Source: Parasphingopyxis sp. CP4 (GTDB lineage Bacteria > Pseudomonadota > Alphaproteobacteria > Sphingomonadales > Sphingomonadaceae). From it: a stretch of 64,000 nt of DNA. The notes under the pieces were generated by a model. That model worked only from the letters and a program-made list of their open reading frames with translations, made no database searches and was not told the DNA's origin. How positions within the stretch are numbered: position 1 is the first letter of the stretch; every line of letters starts with the position of its first letter. The stretch lies in contig NZ_CP051130.1 in assembly GCF_013378055.1 (NCBI RefSeq), forward strand, positions 1,426,001 through 1,490,000, written 5' to 3'. Position numbers and translations under genes: made by a program. Below, piece after piece: positions 7,616 through 16,251 of the stretch.

Positions 7616-7712
7616 GGGTGCATGGTATAGGGCGTTCCATACCACCATACCCCCCAATGAGGGACGGGTTAGCCAGCTACCCTGGTCTCGCGCTAATCCG
7701 TCCCCTCATTAC
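7616..7712. other. Two-hairpin intergenic structure between the XRE gene and the blaI-like promoter
   Basis: The 345-base gap 7435-7779 has no gene. Apart from the operators it contains a short hairpin GGTAT...ATACC (7624-7643) and a longer one, AATGAGGGACGGGTTAG (7656-7672) against CTAATCCGTCCCCTCATT (7693-7710), with one mismatch and one bulge and a 20-base loop. There is no clear T-run, so it may be a terminator-like end for the minus-strand XRE transcript or a small structured RNA. Confidence 0.45.
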
Positions 7713-7779
7713 CCCAAATTCCCAAATCGCCGAAAACCCCGCATTATCGCTGCGTTTCCGCACGCCGATCTGCGTCTCG

Positions 7780-8565
7780 TTAGCGCGTCCAGTTCTTGTG
7801 GAGAATTTCGGCTGTATGCTCATCCGCCGGGAAAAAGGCCTCAATCGCGAGTTCCGACAGGGTAATATCAACCGGCGTCCCGAATATCGTGATCGTACTT
7901 ATAAAGGATAGGCGCCCAACCACCGTATCCAGGATCAATGGCACCCAGATCCGATCCGGATCGGCTGGCGGCGCTTCATAGTCGCTTTCATGCGGATAGC
8001 TCGACACTTCTTCGCGCAGAGCAACCAGGCCGGGATCGGCGGTAACCGCAATCTGCTGATCCAACTGCTCCAGGACATGCGCATGCCATTCGCCAAGATT
8101 GACGACCTGCGGCGCCAATCCCTCGGGATGGAGCGCAAGCTTGATAGCGTTCATTGGCGGCGTAAGGAGCGCATCGCCAATCTGCTCGGTGAAGAAGCTG
8201 ATCGCATCATTGGTGGCCACGATGTTCCAGTGGCGATCAACAGCTATGGCCGGATAGGGCTCATGACCTTTCAGAATATGTTCGACCGATCGCCGCGCGA
8301 CGGTCATCGCCGGATCGTCCAGGGTTCGCTCGCCATGGCGCGCAGCAAAACCCGCAGCAGTGAGCAACCCGTTCCGGGCGCGATAGGGAATGTCCAACTG
8401 CTCAGCGAGCCGGTCTATGGTTCCGGTGCTCGGCTGGGATCGCCCGGTTTCGATGAAGCTCAAATGCCGCGGGGAAATCTCTGCCTCGAGCGCCAATTGC
8501 ATCTGGCTCAGCCGTCGACGTTCCCGCCACTGTCGGATCTGGTGTCCTACTGCCATCGTCGCCAT
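7780..8565 (-). CDS. XRE-family regulator with MmyB-like ligand-binding domain
   Basis: A 261-residue regulator. Residues ~8-65 form a helix-turn-helix of the XRE type (I-R-Q-W-R-E-R-R-R-L-S-Q-M-Q-L-A, then S-P-R-H-L-S-F-I-E-T-G-R-S-Q-P-S). The remainder (A-V-D-R-H-W-N-I-V-A-T-N-D-A, later L-R-E-E-V-S-S-Y-P) matches the MmyB-like ligand-binding domain, a PAS-like fold thought to bind small hydrophobic or acyl ligands. It is monocistronic on the minus strand, 122 bases from grxD. No target gene can be named from the sequence. Confidence 0.88.
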   Translation of the reverse strand: MATMAVGHQIRQWRERRRLSQMQLALEAEISPRHLSFIETGRSQPSTGTIDRLAEQLDIPYRARNGLLTAAGFAARHGERTLDDPAMTVARRSVEHILKGHEPYPAIAVDRHWNIVATNDAISFFTEQIGDALLTPPMNAIKLALHPEGLAPQVVNLGEWHAHVLEQLDQQIAVTADPGLVALREEVSSYPHESDYEAPPADPDRIWVPLILDTVVGRLSFISTITIFGTPVDITLSELAIEAFFPADEHTAEILHKNWTR

Positions 8566-8687
8566 TGCTTCGCTCCTGTCTGTACTGGAGCAAATGATAG
8601 GGCGGTCAGCGCGGCAATTCCATTACCTCAAAGGTAATCATCTGGCCGCATTATGTCGTCGATGTGTTTGCCTGGTCGGCGAAGACG

Positions 8688-9023
8688 TTAGCTGGCAGCG
8701 GCGGCTTTGACGCCTTTTTCCTGCATCAAGGCTTGGAGTTCGCCAGCTTCGTACATTTCCATCATGATGTCCGATCCGCCGACAAATTCGCCCTTTACAT
8801 AGAGCTGCGGGATAGTCGGCCAGTCAGAATATTCCTTGATCCCCTGACGCACGTCCTGATCCTGCAAGACATCGACGCTCGAAAATTCCACGCCGCAATG
8901 CTCAAGAATGGCGACAGCGCGACTGGAGAAACCGCATTGCGGAAAAAGGGGTGATCCCTTCATAAACAACACGACATCGCTTGCTTTTACGTTTTCATCG
9001 ATGCGGGTTTGCGCGTCGGACAT
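8688..9023 (-). CDS. grxD: Monothiol glutaredoxin, Grx4/GrxD family
   Basis: A 111-residue monothiol glutaredoxin with the C-G-F-S active site inside M-K-G-S-P-L-F-P-Q-C-G-F-S-S, plus W-P-T-I-P-Q-L-Y and G-G-S-D-I-M glutathione-binding segments. These proteins bind and transfer [2Fe-2S] clusters, often as heterodimers with BolA. The bolA gene is immediately upstream (stop 11 bases before this ATG), and an AGGAG ribosome site precedes the start. The pairing supports a role in iron-sulfur trafficking. Confidence 0.95.
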   Translation of the reverse strand: MSDAQTRIDENVKASDVVLFMKGSPLFPQCGFSSRAVAILEHCGVEFSSVDVLQDQDVRQGIKEYSDWPTIPQLYVKGEFVGGSDIMMEMYEAGELQALMQEKGVKAAAAS

Positions 9024-9034
9024 GATAGAAACTC

Positions 9035-9268
9035 CTATTCGGGGACGGCGGTGGTCAATTGGAGGGCATGCAGCTCTCCACCCATCCGGCCTTTAAGCGC
9101 CGCATAGACGGCTTGATGTTGTTTCACTCTCGGAACGCCGCGGAAACTCTCTGAAACCACGCGCGCTGCATAATGGTCACCGTCGCCAGCTAGATCCGTA
9201 ATCTCGATCGCAGCGTCCGGAATCGCCTCCCGGATCATTGCCTCGATATCGTCGGCGGCCATCGGCAT
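9035..9268 (-). CDS. BolA-family protein
   Basis: A 77-residue BolA/IbaG-like protein: an N-terminal helix (I-E-A-M-I-R-E-A-I-P), then D-G-D-H-Y-A-A-R-V-V-S-E-S-F-R-G and V-K-Q-H-Q-A-V-Y-A-A-L, with the conserved histidines that ligate the cluster in Grx4-BolA complexes. It is directly upstream of grxD and downstream of DUF1476 on the same strand, a common alphaproteobacterial trio. Likely function is iron-sulfur cluster delivery or sensing. An in-frame second ATG two codons later is an alternative start. Confidence 0.93.
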   Translation of the reverse strand: MPMAADDIEAMIREAIPDAAIEITDLAGDGDHYAARVVSESFRGVPRVKQHQAVYAALKGRMGGELHALQLTTAVPE

Positions 9269-9285
9269 CTGCGCCTGCTCCTCGG

Positions 9286-9612
9286 CTAGTCCGTGGACTC
9301 GATCAGCTGGCGGCGCGCTTCAACCGTCATCTCTTCAAGCTTGGCACGCACGGCAGCATCATCAACTTCGTGGTCTGCCGCAACAAGATCGCCGACGACT
9401 TTCCGGATGACGTCCTCATCGCCGGCTTCTTCGAAATCCGCCTGGACTACTGCCTTCGCATAAGCATCGGTTTCTTCCGCCGTCAGGCCCATCACTCCAG
9501 CCGCCCATTCGCCAATCAAGCGGTTCCGACGGGCGTTGATGCGGAACAACATTTCCTGATCGTGAGCGAATTTGTTCTCAAACCCTTTTTTGCGGTCTTT
9601 GAAATCGGCCAT
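9286..9612 (-). CDS. DUF1476 protein, ATP synthase F1 inhibitor zeta subunit
   Basis: A 108-residue helical protein beginning M-A-D-F-K-D-R-K-K-G-F-E-N-K-F-A-H-D, the signature of DUF1476. In alphaproteobacteria this family is the zeta subunit, which inhibits ATP hydrolysis by F1-ATPase, with the inhibitory region at the N-terminus. The downstream four-helix portion (R-I-N-A-R-R-N-R-L-I-G-E-W-A) is also typical. It heads the DUF1476-bolA-grxD run with a 17-base gap to bolA. Confidence 0.93.
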   Translation of the reverse strand: MADFKDRKKGFENKFAHDQEMLFRINARRNRLIGEWAAGVMGLTAEETDAYAKAVVQADFEEAGDEDVIRKVVGDLVAADHEVDDAAVRAKLEEMTVEARRQLIESTD

Positions 9613-9688
9613 GAAACTCTCTCTCCGAGCGTAAAACTATGTTGAAGTGCAGATAGGGAGGCGAATGCCTCTGCGCAACGGTTTCCCG

Positions 9689-10690
9689 CTAATCGGCGAC
9701 TTTCACGACCAGTTTTCCGATAGCTTTTCGCGCGCCCATCTTGGCGATCGCATCGCCGCCCTGTTCGAACGGAAAAACTTCCGTGACCTGCGGAGAAATT
9801 TTGCCGTCGGCCCACCAATCGAACAGCTTGTCGATATTGGCGCGATTATGCTGCGGGTCACGCGCCGCAAAAGCCCCCCAGAAAACGCCGCGCACATCGC
9901 AGCTCTTCAGCAAGGTAAGGTTGAGCGGCAATTTGGGAATTCCGGCCGGAAACCCAATGACCAAATAGCGGCCTTCCCAGGCTATTGAACGCAATGCCGG
10001 TTCGCAATAATCCCCGCCAACTGCATCATAGATGACATCCATGCCCTGGGACCCGCCAAGCTCCTTGAACTGCGCGGACAGTGCCTTTTGCGCGTCACGG
10101 TCCAGTGGGCCCCGATCGTAGATAATAGTCTCATCCGCCCCGATATCGCGCACGGCCTGCGCCTTTTCTTCGCTGGAAACCGCACCGATCACCCGGGCAC
10201 CCATCGCCTTGCCGATCTCGACAGCGGCCATACCAACGCCACCAGCCGCGCCGAGCACCAGGAGATTCTCGCCTTCTTTCAAATCGCCGCGATCCTGCAG
10301 GGCATGGATGGTCGTGCCATATGTCAGAATCATCGCCGACCCATCTTCAAAGCTGACACTATCGGGGAGCTTGAACGCGCTGGTTGCGGGTGTGACGGTA
10401 TATTCGCACAGGCCGCCATTGCCGCACATGGCAAGCACGCGATCTCCAACTTCGAAGTCCGTCACGCCTTCACCGACAGCGTCGATGACGCCAGACACTT
10501 CTCCGCCTGGGGCAAATGGCCGTTCCGGTTTGAACTGATACTGATCAATAATGATCAACACGTCCGGATAGTTGATGGCACAGGCTTTCACGGCCACGCG
10601 CACATGACCCGGCTTTACCTCCGGTGTATCAACTTCCCCGATTTTGAGGGTCTCGGGTCCACCGGTTTCGTAAGACAGCAGGGCTTTCAT
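9689..10690 (-). CDS. NADPH:quinone oxidoreductase-like zinc-free MDR protein
   Basis: A medium-chain dehydrogenase/reductase of about 333 residues in the quinone oxidoreductase branch. It has N-Y-P-D-V near the N-terminus, P-G-G-E-V-S-G-V-I, and the nucleotide-binding loop L-V-L-G-A-A-G-G-V-G-M-A-A. The structural zinc cysteines of alcohol dehydrogenases are absent. The correct start is the ATG at 10690, preceded by AAGGAG and overlapping the leuD stop as TGATG; an upstream in-frame start at 10714 would invade leuD. It is the last gene of the leuC-MBL-leuD operon. Substrate unknown. Confidence 0.92.
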   Translation of the reverse strand: MKALLSYETGGPETLKIGEVDTPEVKPGHVRVAVKACAINYPDVLIIIDQYQFKPERPFAPGGEVSGVIDAVGEGVTDFEVGDRVLAMCGNGGLCEYTVTPATSAFKLPDSVSFEDGSAMILTYGTTIHALQDRGDLKEGENLLVLGAAGGVGMAAVEIGKAMGARVIGAVSSEEKAQAVRDIGADETIIYDRGPLDRDAQKALSAQFKELGGSQGMDVIYDAVGGDYCEPALRSIAWEGRYLVIGFPAGIPKLPLNLTLLKSCDVRGVFWGAFAARDPQHNRANIDKLFDWWADGKISPQVTEVFPFEQGGDAIAKMGARKAIGKLVVKVAD

Positions 10691-11283
10691 CAGTTCGTCT
10701 CCTTTACGAGCCATGGCCGAGCGGCGCTGGCTTTCTGTTCATATGCGGCAATCGCGTCCCCGCTGGCGAGGGTCAAGCCGATCTCATCAAGTCCTGCGAG
10801 GAGACAAGACTTGCGGAATGGATCGACCGCGAATTCAAAACGGTCCTGGAATGGTGTTGTGACCACCTGATTTTCCAGATCGACGGTGATTGGATCACTT
10901 TCGGCCACTTCCATCAACCGGTCGATAACCTCTTGGGGCAGTTCGACCGTCAAAATACCATTCTTAAAGGCGTTGCTGGAAAAAATGTCCGAAAAGCTCG
11001 GTGCGATTACAACGCGAACACCCATGTCATTGAGCGCCCATGCTGCATGCTCACGGCTCGAGCCGCAGCCAAAATTGTCACCCGCAATCAACACCGGCGA
11101 TCCAGCATATTCGGGATTGTCAAAGACATTGCCGTCTTCCGCGCGCACGGTTTTGAACGCGCCCTCACCCAGGCCTTCCCGGCTGATCGTCTTCAGATAT
11201 TCCGCGGGAATGATGACATCGGTATCGACGTTTTTCCGACCGAACGGATAGGCCCGGCCATCAACTTGTTTGAACGGTTCCAT
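10690..11283 (-). CDS. leuD: 3-isopropylmalate dehydratase small subunit
   Basis: Small subunit of isopropylmalate isomerase in leucine biosynthesis. Its 197 residues include the swivelling-domain signatures [11 protein letters not shown] and [17 protein letters not shown]. Normally leuD lies next to leuC; here an exported MBL-fold gene sits between them, with start/stop overlaps on both sides (TGATGG at 11283). The enzyme requires LeuC, encoded two genes upstream in the same transcript. Confidence 0.97.
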   Translation of the reverse strand: MEPFKQVDGRAYPFGRKNVDTDVIIPAEYLKTISREGLGEGAFKTVRAEDGNVFDNPEYAGSPVLIAGDNFGCGSSREHAAWALNDMGVRVVIAPSFSDIFSSNAFKNGILTVELPQEVIDRLMEVAESDPITVDLENQVVTTPFQDRFEFAVDPFRKSCLLAGLDEIGLTLASGDAIAAYEQKASAARPWLVKETN

Positions 11284-12122
11284 CAGCGCGCGGATTCCGG
11301 AAAGACTGGCAAGCGCTCGAGATCACCCGGATCGTGCTGGATCACGATCATCGCATCAAGCGCCTGATCGATCTGCAGAAACCGTTCAAAAGACGCGAGT
11401 GTATCCGCGCGATCGGTGTTGAAACGCGGTATTCCGCGATTCTCGATTTGCTCACGGAAATGATAGAGATCGCCAGTCAGCAGTACGTTTCCGGTTTCGG
11501 GCAAGCGGACCAATAGCGAGCTGTGCCCCGGCGTGTGGCCCGGCATGGCCAGAATGACGACGCTGCCATCGCCAAACACATCATGATCGCCTGAGAAGTC
11601 CGTAATCGCAGCGCCACCTTCCAACCAAGCCGCGAGGATCTGTGACGATTGAGGGTTAGCGCCGGCGCGCAGAGCTTCGACATCGCGACTGTTCAACAGC
11701 AGAGTCGAAGCCGCAAAATCTGGTGTTTGGCCCACATGATCGAAATGGTGATGACTGAGACCGAGAAAATCGACATCCTCGACAGCGACGCCGATTTCGG
11801 CAAGCTGGCTGGCAATAGTGCGTTCCAACGACACGGTAAAAATGCCCTGTGTCATCGGGCTGTCGATAAGCGCCGATGGGAGCCCCGCATCCCAGAGCAG
11901 ATAGCGATCCGCGTTTCGGATCAGGTAGCAGCTATCCGTGAAGCGGCCTTCCCGGCCCTCATACAGATAGCCATCCGCAAAGGCATCGAGGTCACTGATT
12001 GCGATGGCGCCGCAATCAAGCCGCCACATTTCGATATCGGGCGTCACGCGATCCTGCGCCGCCGCGGCGAATGGCATCGCTAGCGCCGCCAGCGCCATTC
12101 CCAAAGCTTTCAACCGCCTCAT
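11283..12122 (-). CDS. Exported MBL-fold hydrolase, N-acyl-homoserine-lactonase-like
   Basis: A protein of about 280 residues with a clear signal peptide ([19 protein letters not shown]), so periplasmic. The metal site H-H-H-F-D-H (H124, H126, D128, H129) is followed by [17 protein letters not shown] and a late I-Q-H-D, the layout of AiiA-type lactonases and relatives. The ATG at 12122 overlaps the leuC stop (ATGA), and its own stop overlaps the leuD ATG. Substrate is not determined; a lactone is plausible from family resemblance only. Confidence 0.85.
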   Translation of the reverse strand: MRRLKALGMALAALAMPFAAAAQDRVTPDIEMWRLDCGAIAISDLDAFADGYLYEGREGRFTDSCYLIRNADRYLLWDAGLPSALIDSPMTQGIFTVSLERTIASQLAEIGVAVEDVDFLGLSHHHFDHVGQTPDFAASTLLLNSRDVEALRAGANPQSSQILAAWLEGGAAITDFSGDHDVFGDGSVVILAMPGHTPGHSSLLVRLPETGNVLLTGDLYHFREQIENRGIPRFNTDRADTLASFERFLQIDQALDAMIVIQHDPGDLERLPVFPESAR

Positions 12123-13549
12123 CCCTTCATCTCCCTTATATCGGTCAATCGGCCCGTAATGGCAGCCGCAGCGGCCATTGCCGGTGACAATAGATGCGTG
12201 CGCGCACCCGGCCCCTGACGACCAACGAAATTGCGATTTGACGTTGATGCGCAACGCTGACCCGCCGGTACTTTATCAGGATTCATGCCCAGGCACATCG
12301 AACAGCCTGGCTCACGCCATTCAAATCCGGCTTCGACAAAGATGCGATCCAGCCCTTCTTCTTCGGCCTGGCGTTTGACGAGACCCGATCCCGGTACGAT
12401 CAATGCCTGTTTGACGCCATCGGCTACCTTGCGCCCCTTGGCGACGGCTGCGGCAGCACGCAAATCCTCGATGCGGCTGTTGGTACAGCTGCCGATAAAG
12501 ATATTGTCGACCGTGATGTCTTCCATGCGCTGGCCGGGGGTCAATCCCATATAATCCAATGATTTTTCAACCGCTGCGCGTTTCGATTCATCATCGAAAC
12601 TTGCCGGATCCGGTACACTATCCGTGATCTGCACGACGTCCTCGGGACTGGTACCCCAGGTGACGTTCGGCGCGATCTGAGAAGCGGCTAGTTCGACGGT
12701 CGAATCATATTTCGCGCCGACATCGGTCGGCAGCGATTGCCACCACTGCATCGCCGCATCCCAATCTGCGCCTGTCGGCGCCATGGGTCGGCCCTCCAAA
12801 TAGGCATATGTCTTGGTATCCGGCGCGATCAGGCCAGCGCGCGCGCCGGCTTCGATCGACATGTTGGATACCGTCAGCCGGCCCTCAATGCTCATGTCCC
12901 GGATTGTCGAGCCGGTATATTCGATCACATGGCCGGTGCCGCCTGCGGCGCCGATGCGCCCGATAATCGCGAGCACGACATCCTTGGGTGAGACGCCAAA
13001 GCCCAAGCTCCCCTCCACGCGAATTTCCATTGTCTTGGACTGTTTGAGCAAAAGTGTCTGGGTCGCCAGCACATGTTCGACTTCGCTGGTGCCAATCCCG
13101 AAAGCCAACGCGCCGAGCGCGCCATGGGCGGCAGTATGGCTGTCCCCGCACACCAACGTACAACCGGGCAGCGTGAAGCCCTGTTCAGGGCCGACCACAT
13201 GGACAATGCCCTGTTCGGGCGCTGCATCATCAATGTATCGAATGCCAAAGGCCGGGGCGTTAGCTTCCAGCGCCTCAAGCTGTTTCGCCGACATCGGATC
13301 GGCGATTGGAACACGATTGCCAGCCGCATCGCGCCGGGCGGTCGTCGGAAGGTTGTGATCGGGCACCGCGAGGGTCAGGTCTGGCCGACGAACCGGGCGG
13401 CCAGCGGTGCGTAGTCCTTCGAAGGCCTGAGGGCTTGTCACTTCATGGACGAGATGGCGATCGATGAAGATGATGCAGGTGCCGTCATCGCGTCTTTCAA
13501 CGACATGGGCGTCCCAGATTTTCTCATACAGCGTACGTGGTTGATTCAT
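12119..13549 (-). CDS. leuC: 3-isopropylmalate dehydratase large subunit
   Basis: Aconitase-family large subunit of isopropylmalate isomerase, 476 residues. It carries the [4Fe-4S] ligands in F-I-G-S-C-T-N-S-R and [10 protein letters not shown], plus [11 protein letters not shown] and the N-terminal [11 protein letters not shown]. The start is the ATG at 13549; a longer frame to 13717 reads through the promoter region and is unlikely. It is the first gene of a four-gene overlapped operon and divergent from the outer-membrane protein at 13742. Confidence 0.97.
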   Translation of the reverse strand: MNQPRTLYEKIWDAHVVERRDDGTCIIFIDRHLVHEVTSPQAFEGLRTAGRPVRRPDLTLAVPDHNLPTTARRDAAGNRVPIADPMSAKQLEALEANAPAFGIRYIDDAAPEQGIVHVVGPEQGFTLPGCTLVCGDSHTAAHGALGALAFGIGTSEVEHVLATQTLLLKQSKTMEIRVEGSLGFGVSPKDVVLAIIGRIGAAGGTGHVIEYTGSTIRDMSIEGRLTVSNMSIEAGARAGLIAPDTKTYAYLEGRPMAPTGADWDAAMQWWQSLPTDVGAKYDSTVELAASQIAPNVTWGTSPEDVVQITDSVPDPASFDDESKRAAVEKSLDYMGLTPGQRMEDITVDNIFIGSCTNSRIEDLRAAAAVAKGRKVADGVKQALIVPGSGLVKRQAEEEGLDRIFVEAGFEWREPGCSMCLGMNPDKVPAGQRCASTSNRNFVGRQGPGARTHLLSPAMAAAAAITGRLTDIREMKG

Positions 13550-13741
13550 GGCGGCATCCCTAACGCGAATCTTCTTCACTGCAAAAGAAGCTTTTCTTGT
13601 GTCGCCAATGCTCTGGCGAAGATTCAACCCAACGCAAAGCTGATTCGGTTCGTCGCGATTTGGTTGGTTCGCGCTGTCCATTCCGCTTTCTGGGGCCGAG
13701 AGCCGGTCCGGGGGCAACCGTGTATTGAGTAGGATCGCACC

Positions 13742-14359
13742 ATGAAACCTATCGTATCAGCCATCGCAATCCCGATTGCAGCCGTCATTGCCGTGCCCGC
13801 CCAGGCGCAGAGCATCCCGTTTGTGCCGGACATTTACATGGGCGTGGAGGCGGGCACTGGCGAACGCAGCGCCAGTCGATTTGGCGAAGATGGAACCATC
13901 GTCACAAGCGATGAAAGCAATGGCGTGGATTATGGCGCCTATGTTGGCGTCGAGCTCCCCGCATTTCCGCTCGGCTATATGGCCGTCGAAGCCGGGATCG
14001 GCGATTCAACCGGCGAAACCACCGCGCTCGTCCGCGATGGGACCGTTGATCGCCAGGTATCAACACAAGCGCGCTTCAACTGGAGCGCCACGGCTCGGCT
14101 CGGTCTCGCCCCCCTGCCCGGCTTCGCTGCTTATGGCATTGCCGGCTATGGCGGCGAGCAGGTCGACATAACCGTAACCGATGTCGCCAGCGGCGCGCAG
14201 TTTGAACGCGACGATTCCATGGATGGGATCATCTACGGTATCGGCGCCCGCTATATGATCGGATCAGATGTCGGCGTGCGGGCCGAATATCGGCATCGCG
14301 AGGCCAGCGGGGCCTATGATCCCGAACAGTTCATGATCGGAGCCTTTATCAGCTTCTAG
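13742..14359 (+). CDS. Outer-membrane beta-barrel protein
   Basis: A 205-residue product with a signal peptide ending around A-V-P-A-Q-A-Q. The mature part alternates hydrophobic and polar residues in strands separated by acidic turns ([26 protein letters not shown]). It ends G-A-F-I-S-F, with the terminal phenylalanine typical of BAM-folded barrels. It resembles small opacity/OmpW-like eight-stranded porin-like proteins. No enzymatic motif is visible. It ends 14 bases before the convergent radical SAM gene. Specific function unknown. Confidence 0.8.
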   Translation: MKPIVSAIAIPIAAVIAVPAQAQSIPFVPDIYMGVEAGTGERSASRFGEDGTIVTSDESNGVDYGAYVGVELPAFPLGYMAVEAGIGDSTGETTALVRDGTVDRQVSTQARFNWSATARLGLAPLPGFAAYGIAGYGGEQVDITVTDVASGAQFERDDSMDGIIYGIGARYMIGSDVGVRAEYRHREASGAYDPEQFMIGAFISF

Positions 14360-14373
14360 CCTCGCAGGGCTGA

Positions 14374-16128
14374 TCAGGCGGCAGCATTTTCCTGTGCGTC
14401 TTCGCGATGCTGGCGGCGAATTTCGGCCTGACCTGACGACCGGGTCGCCGTCAGCAGGACATCGACCGTGCGCTTGTCGTCGACGATCGCTTCATCTGTA
14501 TAGTCGAAGCGCGCAGGATCTTTCATGACCCGTTTCATGAACCGACGCAGACGGACATAGGTTCGAGCAACAGCAATTGTGATGTAGAGATTCTTGGCGA
14601 AATATTTCGGATAGAAGATCAACGGATTTTCTATTTTGAAGCCCGGCCGGCGCTGCTTGCGGCGATAGATGCGCATATAGCCGGATTCAAATTTTGCGAC
14701 GCCGGCTATGCGGACGGCTTCGCGATAGGCGGTCAGCCGATTGACGGTCATTTTCTTCTGGTTGGAACCGAGCGCGGCCATCCGCCGGATGACGGTTTCC
14801 ATATGGTCCCAGCTGTAGAAACTGCGATGCGCATCCTCATAGGCGCGCTCCCATTCCGCATCGCTCATCGTCGGGTGGTGGGTGACCCGGTGGTTGAGAT
14901 CATATTTGTTGAGGTCCGGGTCCATCCACTGCCCCGCTTCATAGGCAATCTTGTGATCTTCGCTACCAGGAAGCGGCGTCAAATAATTGAGATATATGGA
15001 ATCAATCGGCAGTTCGCGCTTGAGGGTCGCGATATCATTCTGGATGCTCTCATAGCTGTCATTGGGAAAGCCGATGATATAGCCGCAGATGATATAGACC
15101 GGATGTTGCTTCCATAGGAGGAACATCTCGCGATATTCTTCCACGCGGTTTTGGCGCTTTTTGGCAGCCTCGAGATTGTCGGCATTGATATTTTCGAGGC
15201 CGACGAAAATCTCGTTCACGCCCATCTGGACGCATTTCTCGATAAAGCGCGGAATACGATGGGCCAGCGTATCGACCTGGATTACAAGCTTGATCGCCAG
15301 GCCTTCCTCGCGAAGGGCAATCAGCCGATCGGCAAAGACTTCCCAATTCTTGTTCCGGGCGAAATTATCATCGGTCAGGACGAAGCGGGTAATTCCCTCA
15401 GCCGCATTGACCCGGATAATCTGTTCCAGATCGTCGGCGGAGCGGAATCGGCTCTTGCGCCCTTGCACATTGATGATCGTGCAGAAGGAACATTCAAACG
15501 GGCAGCCGCGTCCGAGATCAAAACTCGAAAAGCCGTTGGTGTTATTGTCGACCTGCTCGCGCGGGAGAAACGGGATCGGCGCACCCTCAATATTGGGCGT
15601 GTCCTTCAGCCAGTCATAACTGGGTTTCAGTTCGCCGTTGAGTGCATCCTGCAGCACCTCATCAATGCGGCAATCCTCCGCCTCTCCACCAAAAAAGCTT
15701 ATGCCCATCGCTTGGGCCTCGACAAGCTCAGGCGGCAACTCCTTGAGCATCGACATGCAGCCGGAAACATGAAAACCGCCAATGCATATGGGCAGATCCG
15801 CTGCACGAAACTCCTTCGCCATTTCCATGGTTCGTGGAAACTGATTGGACTGGACGCCCACAAGCCCAATGAATGCACGCCCGCCAGACCGCTTGATGTC
15901 ACGCGCAATCCGCCTCGGGTCCACCTTGCTGTGAATCTCATCAAGCGTGTGAACATCGCATTCCAGATCACCGAGGACACCGCGCGCAATGGCATCTTGG
16001 ACAATGCCAGCCATGCAAGCGAGCGAGTTGGATGGCACAATCGATCGCCACCATTGCAGTGGATAGCCGTCGTCATGGTAGCGCGTCGGCTTGATCAGAT
16101 AGATTTGAAAACGTCCCCCCATAAGCAC
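14374..16128 (-). CDS. B12-binding-domain radical SAM protein
   Basis: A 584-residue enzyme. An N-terminal cobalamin-binding-like region (residues ~8-165; I-Y-L-I-K-P, later I-C-I-G-G-F-H) precedes a radical SAM domain with the cluster motif C-P-F-E-C-S-F-C (Cys209, 213, 216). Downstream, F-V-L-T-D-D-N-F-A, I-F-V-G-L-E-N-I-N and I-I-G-F-P-N-D-S-Y fit the TIM barrel. A basic C-terminal extension (Y-R-R-K-Q-R-R-P-G-F, later a hydrophobic/basic helix) may associate with the membrane. It is monocistronic. The substrate is not evident; many relatives methylate or rearrange lipids, but that is only analogy. Confidence 0.9.
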   Translation of the reverse strand: MLMGGRFQIYLIKPTRYHDDGYPLQWWRSIVPSNSLACMAGIVQDAIARGVLGDLECDVHTLDEIHSKVDPRRIARDIKRSGGRAFIGLVGVQSNQFPRTMEMAKEFRAADLPICIGGFHVSGCMSMLKELPPELVEAQAMGISFFGGEAEDCRIDEVLQDALNGELKPSYDWLKDTPNIEGAPIPFLPREQVDNNTNGFSSFDLGRGCPFECSFCTIINVQGRKSRFRSADDLEQIIRVNAAEGITRFVLTDDNFARNKNWEVFADRLIALREEGLAIKLVIQVDTLAHRIPRFIEKCVQMGVNEIFVGLENINADNLEAAKKRQNRVEEYREMFLLWKQHPVYIICGYIIGFPNDSYESIQNDIATLKRELPIDSIYLNYLTPLPGSEDHKIAYEAGQWMDPDLNKYDLNHRVTHHPTMSDAEWERAYEDAHRSFYSWDHMETVIRRMAALGSNQKKMTVNRLTAYREAVRIAGVAKFESGYMRIYRRKQRRPGFKIENPLIFYPKYFAKNLYITIAVARTYVRLRRFMKRVMKDPARFDYTDEAIVDDKRTVDVLLTATRSSGQAEIRRQHREDAQENAAA

Positions 16129-16251
16129 AGAAGATACCGCAAAACGGACAAAACGGCGAGATGTTTGACGAGAATCTGTGTCGAAGCCTGATTCCGGTTG
16201 CGCTTGTCGGCTTCATCATCGCTGGGTATCCGATTATCGAAAGGGTGCCGT

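Noticed and set aside
7616-7712. Hairpin region considered as a tRNA-like or transposon end
   Set aside because: No cloverleaf, anticodon loop or CCA end can be drawn, and there is no adjacent transposase or target duplication.
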